Source: Chloroflexota bacterium
Lineage (GTDB): Bacteria; Chloroflexota; Anaerolineae; DTPP01
Assembly: GCA_012514615.1 (NCBI GenBank)
Contig: JAAYZY010000462.1
Span: 1-5,537 of the forward strand
Direction of reading: 5' to 3'
Length of the DNA stretch: 5,537 nt
Part shown: one piece after another, positions 1 to 5,537 of the stretch
How the letters are laid out: each line of letters opens with the position of its first letter
How positions within the stretch are numbered: position 1 is the first letter of the stretch
Translations under genes and position numbers: made by a program
Notes under the pieces: model-generated
What the model saw: only the letters and a program-made list of their open reading frames with translations
Told to the model about the DNA's origin: nothing
Database searches by the model: none

Positions 1-1233
1 ACGAAGCCTCGCAGAAGTGGGTTGATCACCGGCGCCTTTCTCATCTTCTTGGGTGTGCTGTTCCTCGTGGCCCAGTTTGTCAGGTACCAAGAATGGATCT
101 TCCTGAGCGGCCTGGGCCTCATCTTCCTGGCGCTGGGCTGGCTGCTGCGGGCCTACGGCCTCTTCATCCCCGGCGGCATTCTGACCGGCTTGGGAGGCGG
201 CATCGGGGTGGCCGAACGGTACGGGGAAGGGCCGGGGGCGGCCGGGGCCATTCTGGTGGGCTTGGCTGCGGGCTTCGTGCTGGTGTGGGGCTTGGCCTGG
301 GCTCTGCTCCACGAACGGCGGCATTGGCCCCTCATCCCCGCGGCTGTCTTGGCTGTGGTGGGCGGCCTCTTCATGGCCGGCGCCACCGGCCTGCAGGTGC
401 TGGAGCTGCTGGGCCGCTACTGGCCCATCGTCCTCATCCTGGTTGGGGCCATCGTCTTGGTGGGGGCCTTCCGCCGGCCGGAGGTGATAGCCGAACCCCC
501 CAGCGAACCGATCTTCGAGCCGCCTGCGCCAGCCTACCCAGCCCAGCCGCAGCCGGAGGCCGCGGGGATCGAGGTCGTCTCCACCCCCGACGAGCCAGAG
601 CAGCCGGAGCAGCCGGCGCCGACCGCGCCGTCGGCCCTGTATCGGCCACCCTGGGGAGAGATCCGTGGCCAGAATCGTACCGATCCGCCTGGGCTTCGTC
701 AAGGCGTTCTTGCTGCAGGAACAGGGGAACATCTTGGTGGATACCGGCTCACCGGGCAGCGCGTCCGCCATCTGCCGGGCCCTTGCGCGCGTCGGCCTGC
801 GCCCCACCGACCTCTCGCTGATCCTCATCACCCACGGACACACCGACCACTTTGGCAGCGCGGCCGAGCTGCAAGCCGAGAGCGGCGCTCCCCTGGCAGT
901 GGCCCGCGCCGACGCCGACCCCTTGCGCCAGGGGAGCAACCGCCCGGCGCAGCCGCTTGGGGCTTGGGGCCTGCCCATGAAGCTGGGGCTGCGGCTGGGG
1001 GGCGGCGCGCCGCCTTGTCGGCCCAACCTGCTGCTGGAGGGCGAAGCCAGCTTGGCGCTCTACGGCGTGGAGGCCACCGTGCTGCCTACGCCCGGTCACA
1101 CTGCCGGGGCGCTCTCCCTCCTGCTGCCAGACGGGCAAGCCATCGTTGGCGACCTGGTGATGGGGGGCCTGATGGGCCGCGGCCGGCCCGGAGCCCCCCT
1201 GGTCTGCGAAGACCTGGACGCCCATCGCGCTAG
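1..1233 (+). CDS. Multi-pass membrane protein, LiaI/LiaF-TM (DUF5668)-like, partial at 5' end; true 3' end uncertain
   Basis: The frame is open from the first base of the window (T-K-P-R-R-S-G before a TTG at 22), so the real start is probably upstream; a basic stretch followed by a membrane segment is typical of this type. Counting from the TTG, hydrophobic segments lie at about residues 2-20, 25-42, 46-62, 74-96, 103-121 and 133-150. The HWPLIP and YWPIVLILVG motifs resemble the repeated 'WP + hydrophobic' unit of LiaI/LiaF-type transmembrane domains. Residues 153-210 form a Pro/Glu-rich, probably disordered cytoplasmic tail (EPEQPEQPAP). From about residue 211 (base 652) the translation turns into Arg/Pro/Gly/Ala-rich text that is the MBL gene read out of frame, up to TAG at 1231-1233. 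Credible coding therefore ends near 650-665. TGG at 652-654 is one substitution from TGA, and a stop there would sit just before the next gene's ribosome binding site. The function is unknown; an envelope role is inferred only from the domain resemblance. Confidence 0.6.
   Translation, partial: TKPRRSGLITGAFLIFLGVLFLVAQFVRYQEWIFLSGLGLIFLALGWLLRAYGLFIPGGILTGLGGGIGVAERYGEGPGAAGAILVGLAAGFVLVWGLAWALLHERRHWPLIPAAVLAVVGGLFMAGATGLQVLELLGRYWPIVLILVGAIVLVGAFRRPEVIAEPPSEPIFEPPAPAYPAQPQPEAAGIEVVSTPDEPEQPEQPAPTAPSALYRPPWGEIRGQNRTDPPGLRQGVLAAGTGEHLGGYRLTGQRVRHLPGPCARRPAPHRPLADPHHPRTHRPLWQRGRAASRERRSPGSGPRRRRPLAPGEQPPGAAAWGLGPAHEAGAAAGGRRAALSAQPAAGGRSQLGALRRGGHRAAYARSHCRGALPPAARRASHRWRPGDGGPDGPRPARSPPGLRRPGRPSR
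653..660 (+). promoter_or_regulatory. Ribosome binding site of the MBL-fold hydrolase
   Basis: GGGGAGAG lies four bases before a GTG codon at 665. That GTG is the first ATG, GTG or TTG in its frame after the in-frame stops at 485 and 488, so this site decides the start and supports the hydrolase as a separate gene rather than a fusion to the membrane protein. Confidence 0.6.
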
Positions 1234-1342
1234 CCTGCGCCGTCTGCTGGAGTTGGGGCTGAGCCTGTGGCACACCTCACACGGGGGGCCCTTCCCGCTG
1301 GACGAGGTGAAAGGGCGCCTGTCGGCCATCGAGGCGCGCTAG
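665..1342 (+). CDS. MBL-fold metallo-hydrolase (glyoxalase II-like superfamily)
   Basis: This is a 225-residue single-domain metallo-beta-lactamase-fold protein, probably a cytosolic zinc hydrolase, since no signal peptide or membrane segment is visible. The start is GTG at 665, the only possible non-CTG start in this frame, and the N-terminus (VPIRLGFVKAFLL, then ILVDTG at 23-28) matches the usual first strands of the fold. The full metal-ligand set is present: HGHTDH at 57-62 (H57, H59, D61, H62), H145 in PTPGHTAG, D163 in VGDLV, and H206 in TSHGGP. This pattern supports a dinuclear metal centre. The length fits compact stand-alone MBL hydrolases and there is no extra C-terminal domain. Substrates in this superfamily are very diverse (thioesters, lactones, phosphodiesters) and nothing here fixes one. 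It follows the membrane-protein gene on the same strand, probably in one transcript, and ends 5 bases from the converging alr gene. Confidence 0.9.
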   Translation: MARIVPIRLGFVKAFLLQEQGNILVDTGSPGSASAICRALARVGLRPTDLSLILITHGHTDHFGSAAELQAESGAPLAVARADADPLRQGSNRPAQPLGAWGLPMKLGLRLGGGAPPCRPNLLLEGEASLALYGVEATVLPTPGHTAGALSLLLPDGQAIVGDLVMGGLMGRGRPGAPLVCEDLDAHRASLRRLLELGLSLWHTSHGGPFPLDEVKGRLSAIEAR

Positions 1343-1347
1343 GCGGG

Positions 1348-2490
1348 TCAGCCGGCCTGGTCAGCCCCCAGGTAGACCCTAGGCACACGGGATGTCAGGC
1401 TGGTGATGACTTCGTAGTTGGCCGTCTGCCCCCAGACCGCCACTTCTTCGGCCGAAATGCGATCATCCCCTTGCGCCCCGATGATCACCACCTCGTCGCC
1501 CTCGTGCACGGCCGAGATGCCGCTCACATCCACCACAAACTGATCCATGCAGACGCGGCCCAGGATGCTGGCGCGCTGCCCCTGCACCAAGACCATGCCG
1601 CGGTTGGACAGGCAGCGGTGGTAGCCGTCGCCGTAGCCGATGGGCACCAGAGCCACCGGCGTGGGGCCAGGGGTAACGTAGGTGCGCCCGTAGCTCACGC
1701 TGGCGCCCCCTGGCAGCGTCCGCACCCGGCCCACCCGGGCCTTCAGGGTGAGCACCGGCCGCAGATCCACCGGGCGGTTCAGCTCTGGCGACGGGTACAG
1801 GCCGTAGAGAAGGATGCCGCAGCGCACCAGGTCCAGGTGCGTCTCTGGCAGGTCCAGCGTAGCCCCGCTGTTGGCCGCATGGCGCACCGGCACGTGGATG
1901 CCGGCCCCGTGGAGGTCGGCCAACACCTGCTGGTACACCGCCAACTGCTGGCGGGTGAAGCTCTTGTCAGCCTCCTCGGCGGTAGCAAAGTGGGTCCAGA
2001 AGCCCTCCAGGCGCAAGCCTGGCCGACGCACCAGCTCCTTGGCGAAGGGGACCACCTCCTCCGTCAGGAGCCCGAAGCGCCCCATTCCCGTATCCACCTT
2101 GAGGTGAACCGGCGCCACGCGGCCTTGGGCCAGGGCCGCGTCGGAAAGGGCCGCCGCCAGCGCCTGCGAGTTCACCGTGGGCGTCAGGCCGTAGTGGACG
2201 ATGGCCGGGGCATCCTCCGCCAGGGAGAAGCCCATGAGCAAGATGCGCCCCTGGATGCCGCCCCGGCGCAGGGTCATGGCCTCGCTCACCGAGACGACAG
2301 CCAAGCGGTCGGCGCCGGCGCGCAAGACGGCTCTGGAGACCGGCACCAAACCATGGCCATAGGCATTGGCCTTGACCACAGCGGCGAGCTCGGTCTTGGC
2401 GCCGATCCAGCGCTTCACTTCTTGCGTGTTGTGGGCAATGGCGGCCAGATCGATCTCCGCCCAGGCCATCTCGTGATACGAGTACTCCAT
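1348..2490 (-). CDS. alr: Alanine racemase
   Basis: This PLP enzyme interconverts L- and D-alanine in the cytoplasm and so supplies D-Ala for peptidoglycan. The 380-residue product has the usual family length. Domain order is an N-terminal TIM barrel (about 8-240) followed by a C-terminal beta domain (about 245-375). Key residues can be seen: K40 in VVKANAYGHG (PLP Schiff base), K131 and R138 in KVDTGMGRFG (the probable carbamylated lysine and the arginine it supports), HAANSGA at 204-210, R223 in RCGILLYG (pyridine nitrogen contact), catalytic Y267 in VSYGRTY, IGYGDGY at 284-290, and the CMDQ motif at 314-317 (M315, D316). It ends with the family-typical SRVPRVYL. The ATG at 2490 is chosen because AGAGGA lies 9 bases upstream. 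The frame stays open to 2544, but that extension (MYPWAHCV...) covers the promoter -10 and is not conserved-looking. It is transcribed divergently from the ClC gene and converges on the MBL gene. Confidence 0.96.
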   Translation of the reverse strand: MEYSYHEMAWAEIDLAAIAHNTQEVKRWIGAKTELAAVVKANAYGHGLVPVSRAVLRAGADRLAVVSVSEAMTLRRGGIQGRILLMGFSLAEDAPAIVHYGLTPTVNSQALAAALSDAALAQGRVAPVHLKVDTGMGRFGLLTEEVVPFAKELVRRPGLRLEGFWTHFATAEEADKSFTRQQLAVYQQVLADLHGAGIHVPVRHAANSGATLDLPETHLDLVRCGILLYGLYPSPELNRPVDLRPVLTLKARVGRVRTLPGGASVSYGRTYVTPGPTPVALVPIGYGDGYHRCLSNRGMVLVQGQRASILGRVCMDQFVVDVSGISAVHEGDEVVIIGAQGDDRISAEEVAVWGQTANYEVITSLTSRVPRVYLGADQAG

Positions 2491-2499
2491 TCGTTCGCA

Positions 2500-2505
2500 T
2501 CCTCT
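2500..2505 (-). promoter_or_regulatory. Ribosome binding site of alr
   Basis: AGAGGA on the minus strand lies nine bases before the ATG at 2490. It supports this start over in-frame codons further upstream. Confidence 0.6.
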
Positions 2506-2535
2506 GCAGGGATAGGCTGGCACACAATGGGCCCA

Positions 2536-2564
2536 AGGATACACCCATCGGCGGCGGTTGTCAA
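2536..2564 (-). promoter_or_regulatory. Sigma-70-type promoter for alr
   Basis: On the minus strand a perfect TTGACA (2564 to 2559) is followed after 17 bases by TATCCT (2541 to 2536, 4 of 6 to consensus). Initiation would fall near 2529, giving a leader of about 39 bases before the alr start codon and containing its ribosome binding site. A perfect -35 box with ideal spacing in a GC-rich intergenic region is unlikely to be chance, but this is not experimentally confirmed. Confidence 0.65.
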
Positions 2565-2586
2565 CAGACGCCCCCTCCCGTTTGGG

Positions 2587-2600
2587 GCCCGCCGGCGGGC
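2587..2600. repeat. Perfect 14-bp GC palindrome between divergent promoters
   Basis: GCCCGCCGGCGGGC equals its own reverse complement. It lies 22 bases upstream of the alr -35 box and about 39 bases upstream of the proposed ClC -35 box. It could be a binding site for a dimeric regulator acting on both genes, but it has no central loop, has no T-run, and consists only of G and C, so chance is a real alternative in this DNA. The rest of 2565-2639 holds only a weak 6-bp inverted pair (GCCGAC at 2602, GTCGGC at 2627). Confidence 0.3.
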
Positions 2601-2639
2601 GGCCGACCCAACGTTCCTACGCTCCCGTCGGCTGGGCTT

Positions 2640-2667
2640 TTGCGCTCCAGCCTCAACGTGCTACAAT
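2640..2667 (+). promoter_or_regulatory. Extended -10 promoter for the ClC gene
   Basis: TACAAT at 2662-2667 (5 of 6 to TATAAT) is preceded by TGC, forming an extended -10 element (TGcTACAAT). A weak -35, TTGCGC at 2640-2645, lies 16 bases upstream and only its TTG matches consensus. Initiation would fall near 2674, about 44 bases before the ATG at 2718. The site lies inside the N-terminal extension of the ClC frame, which argues against using the TTG at 2640 or the GTG at 2658 as start codons. Confidence 0.6.
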
Positions 2668-2717
2668 ACCCGGGTTTTGCAGCGACAGATCGACGGAAGG
2701 GAACTGGCGGACCAAGC

Positions 2718-4757
2718 ATGACCCTCAACCTATCATCATTGGGACGCGTCAGCAGACGCCTGAGCCAGCGCCTGGATGAGGCGCAGCCCTCCGAGAACCT
2801 GGTGGTCCTGGCCCTGGCTGTCACAGCTGGTCTGGGCGTGGGGCTGGCCAACATCATCTTCCACTACCTGATTGTGTTCTTTGAGAACTTAGCTTTTGGC
2901 CGAGGCGCCGAGTGGCTGAGCGCCCTGGGCCCATACTACGTCATCCTCCTGCCGGCCTTGGGCGCCTTGCTGGTAGGGCCGCTGGTGATCCGCCTGGCCC
3001 CGGAGGCCAAAGGCCACGGCGTCCCGGAGGTGATGGAAGCGGTGGCCCTGCGCGGCGGACGAATCCGGCCCATCGTGGCTGTGGTCAAGTCGGTCGCTTC
3101 AGCCATCACCATCGGCAGCGGCGGGTCGGCAGGGCGCGAGGGGCCCATCGTCCAGATCGGGTCGGCGCTGGGCTCCACCTTGGGGCAGGCGCTGGGGCTG
3201 TCGGACCGGCGCATTCGCACCCTGGTGGCCTGCGGCGCCGCCGGGGGCATCTCTGCCACCTTCAATGCCCCCATCGCTGGCGTCATCTTCGCCGTTGAGG
3301 TAATCTTGGGAGAGATCGAGGTGAGTTCCCTCAGCACGGTGCTCATCTCGTCTGTCACCGCGGCAGTGCTGAGCCGGGCGGTGTTCGGCAACTCGCCAGT
3401 CTTCGTGGTGCCGGAGTACGCCCTGGTCAGCCCCCTGGAGATGGTCTTCTACCTGGGGCTGGGGATCTTGGCCGCGCTGGTGGGCATCGTCTTCGTGCGC
3501 GTGCTCTACGGCGCCGAAGACCTGTTCGACCGCATCCGCCTGTCACGCTACCTCAAGCCGGCCTTGGGGGGCCTTCTGGTTGGCGTCATCGGGCTGTTCT
3601 ACCCCCAGGTCTTCGGGGTGGGGTCGCCCACAGTGGGGGTCTCCCTGCTGGGGGAGATGGGCATGGGCCTGGCGCTGGCCCTGTTGGCGGCCAAGATCGT
3701 GGCCACGGCCCTCACCTTGGGGTCCGGGTCGTCCGGCGGCATCTTCGCCCCCTCGCTCTACATGGGGGCCATGCTGGGCGCAGGCTTCGGCCAGGCGGTG
3801 CATCGACTCTTCCCAACCCTCACCGCCGGCAGCGGCGCATACGCCATGGTGGGGATGGCCGCCGTATTCACGGCTGCGGCCCGCGCCCCGCTCACGTCCA
3901 TCATGATCCTGTTTGAGATGACCGATGACTACCGCATCATCCTGCCGCTGATGCTGGCCTGCACCGTGAGCACCCTGCTGGCGCGAGCCCTGCACCGGGA
4001 GTCGATCTACACCGAGAAGCTGGTCCGTCGGGGCGTGCGCTTGGAGCGGGGCCGGGACATCGACGTGATGCAGGGGATCGAGATCGGCGAGGTGATGACG
4101 ACGCACCCGGAAACGGCGTCTGCCCAGTGGCCGTACGGCGAGCTGGCCGGCCGTTTCGCCCTGAGCCACTACAACGGCTTCCCGGTGCTGGACGAAGGCG
4201 GGGCGCTAGCTGGCGTGGTGACCCTGCGGGATTACGAAAGGGCCGTGGCCCAGGAGCTTCCGCCGGCCACCAAGGTGCGCGACATCGCCACCACCACCTC
4301 GTTGCTGGTAGCCTACCCCGACGAGGCGGTCTGGGTGGCCCTCAAGCGCATGGGCGTGCGGGATGTGGGGCAACTGCCGGTGGTGGACCGCCAAAACCCC
4401 AAGCGCCTGGTCGGCTGGATCAGAGGGGCCGACATCATCCGCGCCTACGACAAAGCCATCGCCCGACGGGTGGAGGCGCAGCACCGAGCCGACCGCCTGC
4501 GCCTGGGACGGGTGACCGGGCGGGAGTTCCTGGAGATGGTTGTGGGTTCCCAGGCCGACGTGGCTGGGCAGGCAGTCAAGAACCTCCACCTGCCCCAAGA
4601 CTGCCTGCTGGTCTCCATCCACCGTGGGCGACGGTTGGTGGTGCCCCACGGCGATACGGTGCTCCAGCCCGGCGATAAGGTGGTGGCCCTGGCCGACAAC
4701 GATGGTCTAGCGGCCCTGCGCCTCACTTTCGAGGGGAACGGGCAGAGCCGACACTGA
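2718..4757 (+). CDS. ClC-family chloride channel/transporter with CBS pair and TrkA-C domain
   Basis: This 679-residue inner-membrane protein has a ClC pore domain (about 28-440), a CBS pair (about 456-513 and 519-580) and a TrkA-C/RCK-C-like domain (about 603-672). ClC proteins pass Cl- or related anions, as H+-coupled exchangers or as channels. Filter regions are GHGVP at 99-103, GREGP at 139-143 with gating glutamate E141, GIFAP at 341-345, and Y431 (equivalent to Tyr445 of E. coli ClC). Two positions differ from E. coli ClC: H100 replaces the anion-coordinating Ser107, and V195 replaces the inner proton Glu203 within FNAPIAGVIFAVEV. The CBS pair probably binds adenine nucleotides and the TrkA-C domain an unidentified ligand, suggesting gating by cell state. 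The ATG at 2718 is preferred because upstream in-frame starts lie in or before the promoter; its ribosome binding site is weak (GGCGG, 7 bases away). It is divergent from alr and 67 bases before the DegT-family gene. Anion selectivity and mechanism cannot be read from sequence alone. Confidence 0.93.
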   Translation: MTLNLSSLGRVSRRLSQRLDEAQPSENLVVLALAVTAGLGVGLANIIFHYLIVFFENLAFGRGAEWLSALGPYYVILLPALGALLVGPLVIRLAPEAKGHGVPEVMEAVALRGGRIRPIVAVVKSVASAITIGSGGSAGREGPIVQIGSALGSTLGQALGLSDRRIRTLVACGAAGGISATFNAPIAGVIFAVEVILGEIEVSSLSTVLISSVTAAVLSRAVFGNSPVFVVPEYALVSPLEMVFYLGLGILAALVGIVFVRVLYGAEDLFDRIRLSRYLKPALGGLLVGVIGLFYPQVFGVGSPTVGVSLLGEMGMGLALALLAAKIVATALTLGSGSSGGIFAPSLYMGAMLGAGFGQAVHRLFPTLTAGSGAYAMVGMAAVFTAAARAPLTSIMILFEMTDDYRIILPLMLACTVSTLLARALHRESIYTEKLVRRGVRLERGRDIDVMQGIEIGEVMTTHPETASAQWPYGELAGRFALSHYNGFPVLDEGGALAGVVTLRDYERAVAQELPPATKVRDIATTTSLLVAYPDEAVWVALKRMGVRDVGQLPVVDRQNPKRLVGWIRGADIIRAYDKAIARRVEAQHRADRLRLGRVTGREFLEMVVGSQADVAGQAVKNLHLPQDCLLVSIHRGRRLVVPHGDTVLQPGDKVVALADNDGLAALRLTFEGNGQSRH

Positions 4758-4808
4758 GCACGCGCTGCCCAGAGCCCGCTAGCAAGCCCCAAGCCGGCGC
4801 AGGCAGAC

Positions 4809-4821
4809 AAGGGGATGGAGG
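4809..4821 (+). promoter_or_regulatory. Ribosome binding region of the DegT-family gene
   Basis: AAGGGG (4809-4814, 10 bases before the ATG) and GGAGG (4817-4821, 3 bases before it) both precede the ATG at 4825. No convincing promoter or intrinsic terminator is visible in the 67 bases after the ClC stop. A 6-bp GGGCAG/CTGCCC stem (4740-4745 with 4765-4770) lacks a T-run. Read-through from the ClC gene is therefore possible. Confidence 0.5.
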
Positions 4822-4824
4822 ACC

Positions 4825-5537
4825 ATGCGGAAAGTCTCAATTGCCGACTTCACGGTGACGCCTGAGCAGCGGCGCCTGATCAACGAAATCCTGGATTCCG
4901 GGCGCATCTCCGAAGGGGCCAAGGTGGCCGCCTTCGAAGAGGCCTGGGCTCGTTTCATCACCGCTCGCCACTGCATCGTGACCAACTCTGGCACCAGCGC
5001 CCTGCTGGTGGGGCTCATGAGCCTGCGCCACTACACCGGGCAGCCCCGCGGGACAAAAGCCATCACCACAGCCCTCTCGTTCATCGCCACTGCCAACGCC
5101 ATCTGGCACGCCGGCTTCGAACCGGTCTTCGTGGACGTGGACCCGGTACGCTTCCACCTGCTGCCAGAGCAAGTGGAGCGGCTGCTGGCCGAAGCCACGC
5201 CCGGCGAGTACGGGGCCATCGTGCCGGTGCACCTCATGGGCTACCCCGCGCCCATGGACGAGCTCTTGGAGATCGGTCGGCGCTACGGCGTGCCGGTGGC
5301 CGAAGACGCCGCCCAGGCCCACGGCTCGCTCCACCGCGGCCGGCGCATCGGCACCTTGGGGATCATGGGCGTCTTCTCGTTCTACATCTCCCACAACATC
5401 CAAGCCGGCGAGATGGGCGCCATCACCACCAACGACAGCGACCTGGACGCGCTGGTGCGCAAGTACAAGGATCAGGGGCGCACCTACCACACCGCCGACG
5501 ATCGGGATCACTGGTTCAACCACGACATCATCGGCCT
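4825..5537 (+). CDS. DegT/DnrJ/EryC1/StrS-family PLP enzyme with Lys-to-His at the PLP site, partial at 3' end
   Basis: The first 237 codons of a fold-type I PLP enzyme are present; the gene runs off the window edge, and full members are usually about 370-440 residues. The family mostly contains sugar-nucleotide aminotransferases of cell-surface and antibiotic sugar pathways. Visible landmarks: LDSGRISEG at 23-31, NSGTSAL at 54-60 (PLP phosphate loop), VPVHLMGYPAPMD at 133-145, EDAAQAHGS at 160-168 with D161 (pyridine nitrogen contact) and Q164, and FSFY at 184-187. At the expected internal aldimine position, where relatives read F-S-F-x-x-x-K, this protein has H190 (SHNIQAGEMG, codon CAC at 5392). 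The usual GEGG is also GEMG. Lys-to-His at this site is known in the ColD and RfbH/DdhC 3-dehydratases, which use PLP or PMP without the lysine. No long N-terminal extension of the RfbH type is present, so which reaction it performs is open. The cofactor-binding residues other than the lysine look intact, so this is probably a working non-aminotransferase rather than a decayed gene. Confidence 0.88.
   Translation, partial: MRKVSIADFTVTPEQRRLINEILDSGRISEGAKVAAFEEAWARFITARHCIVTNSGTSALLVGLMSLRHYTGQPRGTKAITTALSFIATANAIWHAGFEPVFVDVDPVRFHLLPEQVERLLAEATPGEYGAIVPVHLMGYPAPMDELLEIGRRYGVPVAEDAAQAHGSLHRGRRIGTLGIMGVFSFYISHNIQAGEMGAITTNDSDLDALVRKYKDQGRTYHTADDRDHWFNHDIIG

Noticed and set aside
93..821. Plus-strand open frame of 242 codons overlapping the membrane protein
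   Set aside because: Its product is Arg/Gly/Ala/Pro-rich without hydrophobic helices or motifs, whereas the overlapping frame gives clear membrane segments with WP motifs.
2491..2544. Extension of alr to an upstream start at 2544
   Set aside because: The extra 18 codons cover the promoter -10 box and likely transcription start, add residues not usual for the family, and lack the ribosome binding site present before 2490.
2640..2717. Extension of the ClC gene to TTG at 2640 or GTG at 2658
   Set aside because: Both codons lie within the proposed promoter, upstream of the expected transcription start near 2674; the ATG at 2718 gives a normal cytoplasmic N-terminus.
1267..2721. Long open frame of 484 codons on the plus strand across alr
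   Set aside because: It is antisense to alr, which has all its catalytic motifs. The translation is rich in His, Arg, Ala and Gly with no recognisable domain, and the frame is open because of the strong G/C third-position bias of alr.
3543..4169. Open minus-strand frame inside the ClC gene
   Set aside because: It lies antisense to the conserved GIFAP and CBS regions of the ClC protein; its Gln/His/Gly-rich text is typical of a shadow frame.
4740..4770. Possible terminator hairpin after the ClC gene (GGGCAG ... CTGCCC)
   Set aside because: The stem is only 6 bp with a loop of 19 bases, the stop codon lies in the loop, and no T-run follows.
4837..5523. Open frame of 228 codons on the minus strand at the right end
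   Set aside because: It is the mirror of the DegT-family gene, which has conserved PLP-enzyme motifs and a ribosome binding site. The minus-strand translation resembles no family.
1..5537. tRNA, rRNA, CRISPR, insertion sequences, attachment sites
   Set aside because: No cloverleaf-like segment, regularly spaced repeat array, transposase motif or flanking terminal repeats were seen by eye on either strand; a covariance-model or repeat search could not be run.

Overview
This is a GC-rich bacterial chromosomal window with strongly G/C-biased third codon positions. It holds five protein-coding genes and no RNA genes, insertion sequences or CRISPR. The gene mix (a LiaI/LiaF-type membrane protein, a small metallo-beta-lactamase-fold hydrolase, alanine racemase, a ClC protein with CBS and TrkA-C domains, and a DegT-family sugar enzyme) would fit a Chloroflexota-like (Anaerolineae-type) or similar high-GC environmental bacterium. 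That assignment is an inference from general style, not from a marker gene.

Layout. Positions 1-1342 carry two plus-strand genes. The first is a multi-pass membrane protein entering from the left edge. The second is an MBL-fold hydrolase that starts at a GTG (665) behind a good ribosome binding site. The membrane-protein frame has no stop where one is expected and runs 569 bases into the hydrolase gene out of frame. Its stop codon may have been lost or misread near position 652. Positions 1348-2490 hold alanine racemase (alr) on the minus strand, tail-to-tail with the hydrolase and only 5 bases away. Positions 2491-2717 are a divergent promoter region. It contains a near-consensus sigma-70-type promoter for alr (TTGACA, 17 bp, TATCCT), an extended -10 promoter for the ClC gene (TGcTACAAT), and a perfect 14-bp GC palindrome between them. 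Positions 2718-4757 encode a 679-residue ClC chloride channel/transporter-like protein with a complete cytoplasmic regulatory tail. After a 67-base gap, positions 4825-5537 hold the first 237 codons of a DegT/DnrJ/EryC1/StrS-family PLP enzyme that runs off the right edge.

The genes do not form one obvious pathway. Alr supplies D-alanine for peptidoglycan. The ClC protein moves anions and probably senses nucleotides. The DegT-family protein probably belongs to a sugar-nucleotide pathway continuing to the right.

Two points deserve attention. The DegT-family protein has histidine where its aminotransferase relatives have the PLP-binding lysine, which suggests a ColD/RfbH-like deoxysugar dehydratase or another non-aminotransferase role. 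The ClC protein has His in place of the central anion-binding serine and Val in place of the inner proton glutamate, while keeping the external gating glutamate and the pore tyrosine. No wholly new system was recognised.
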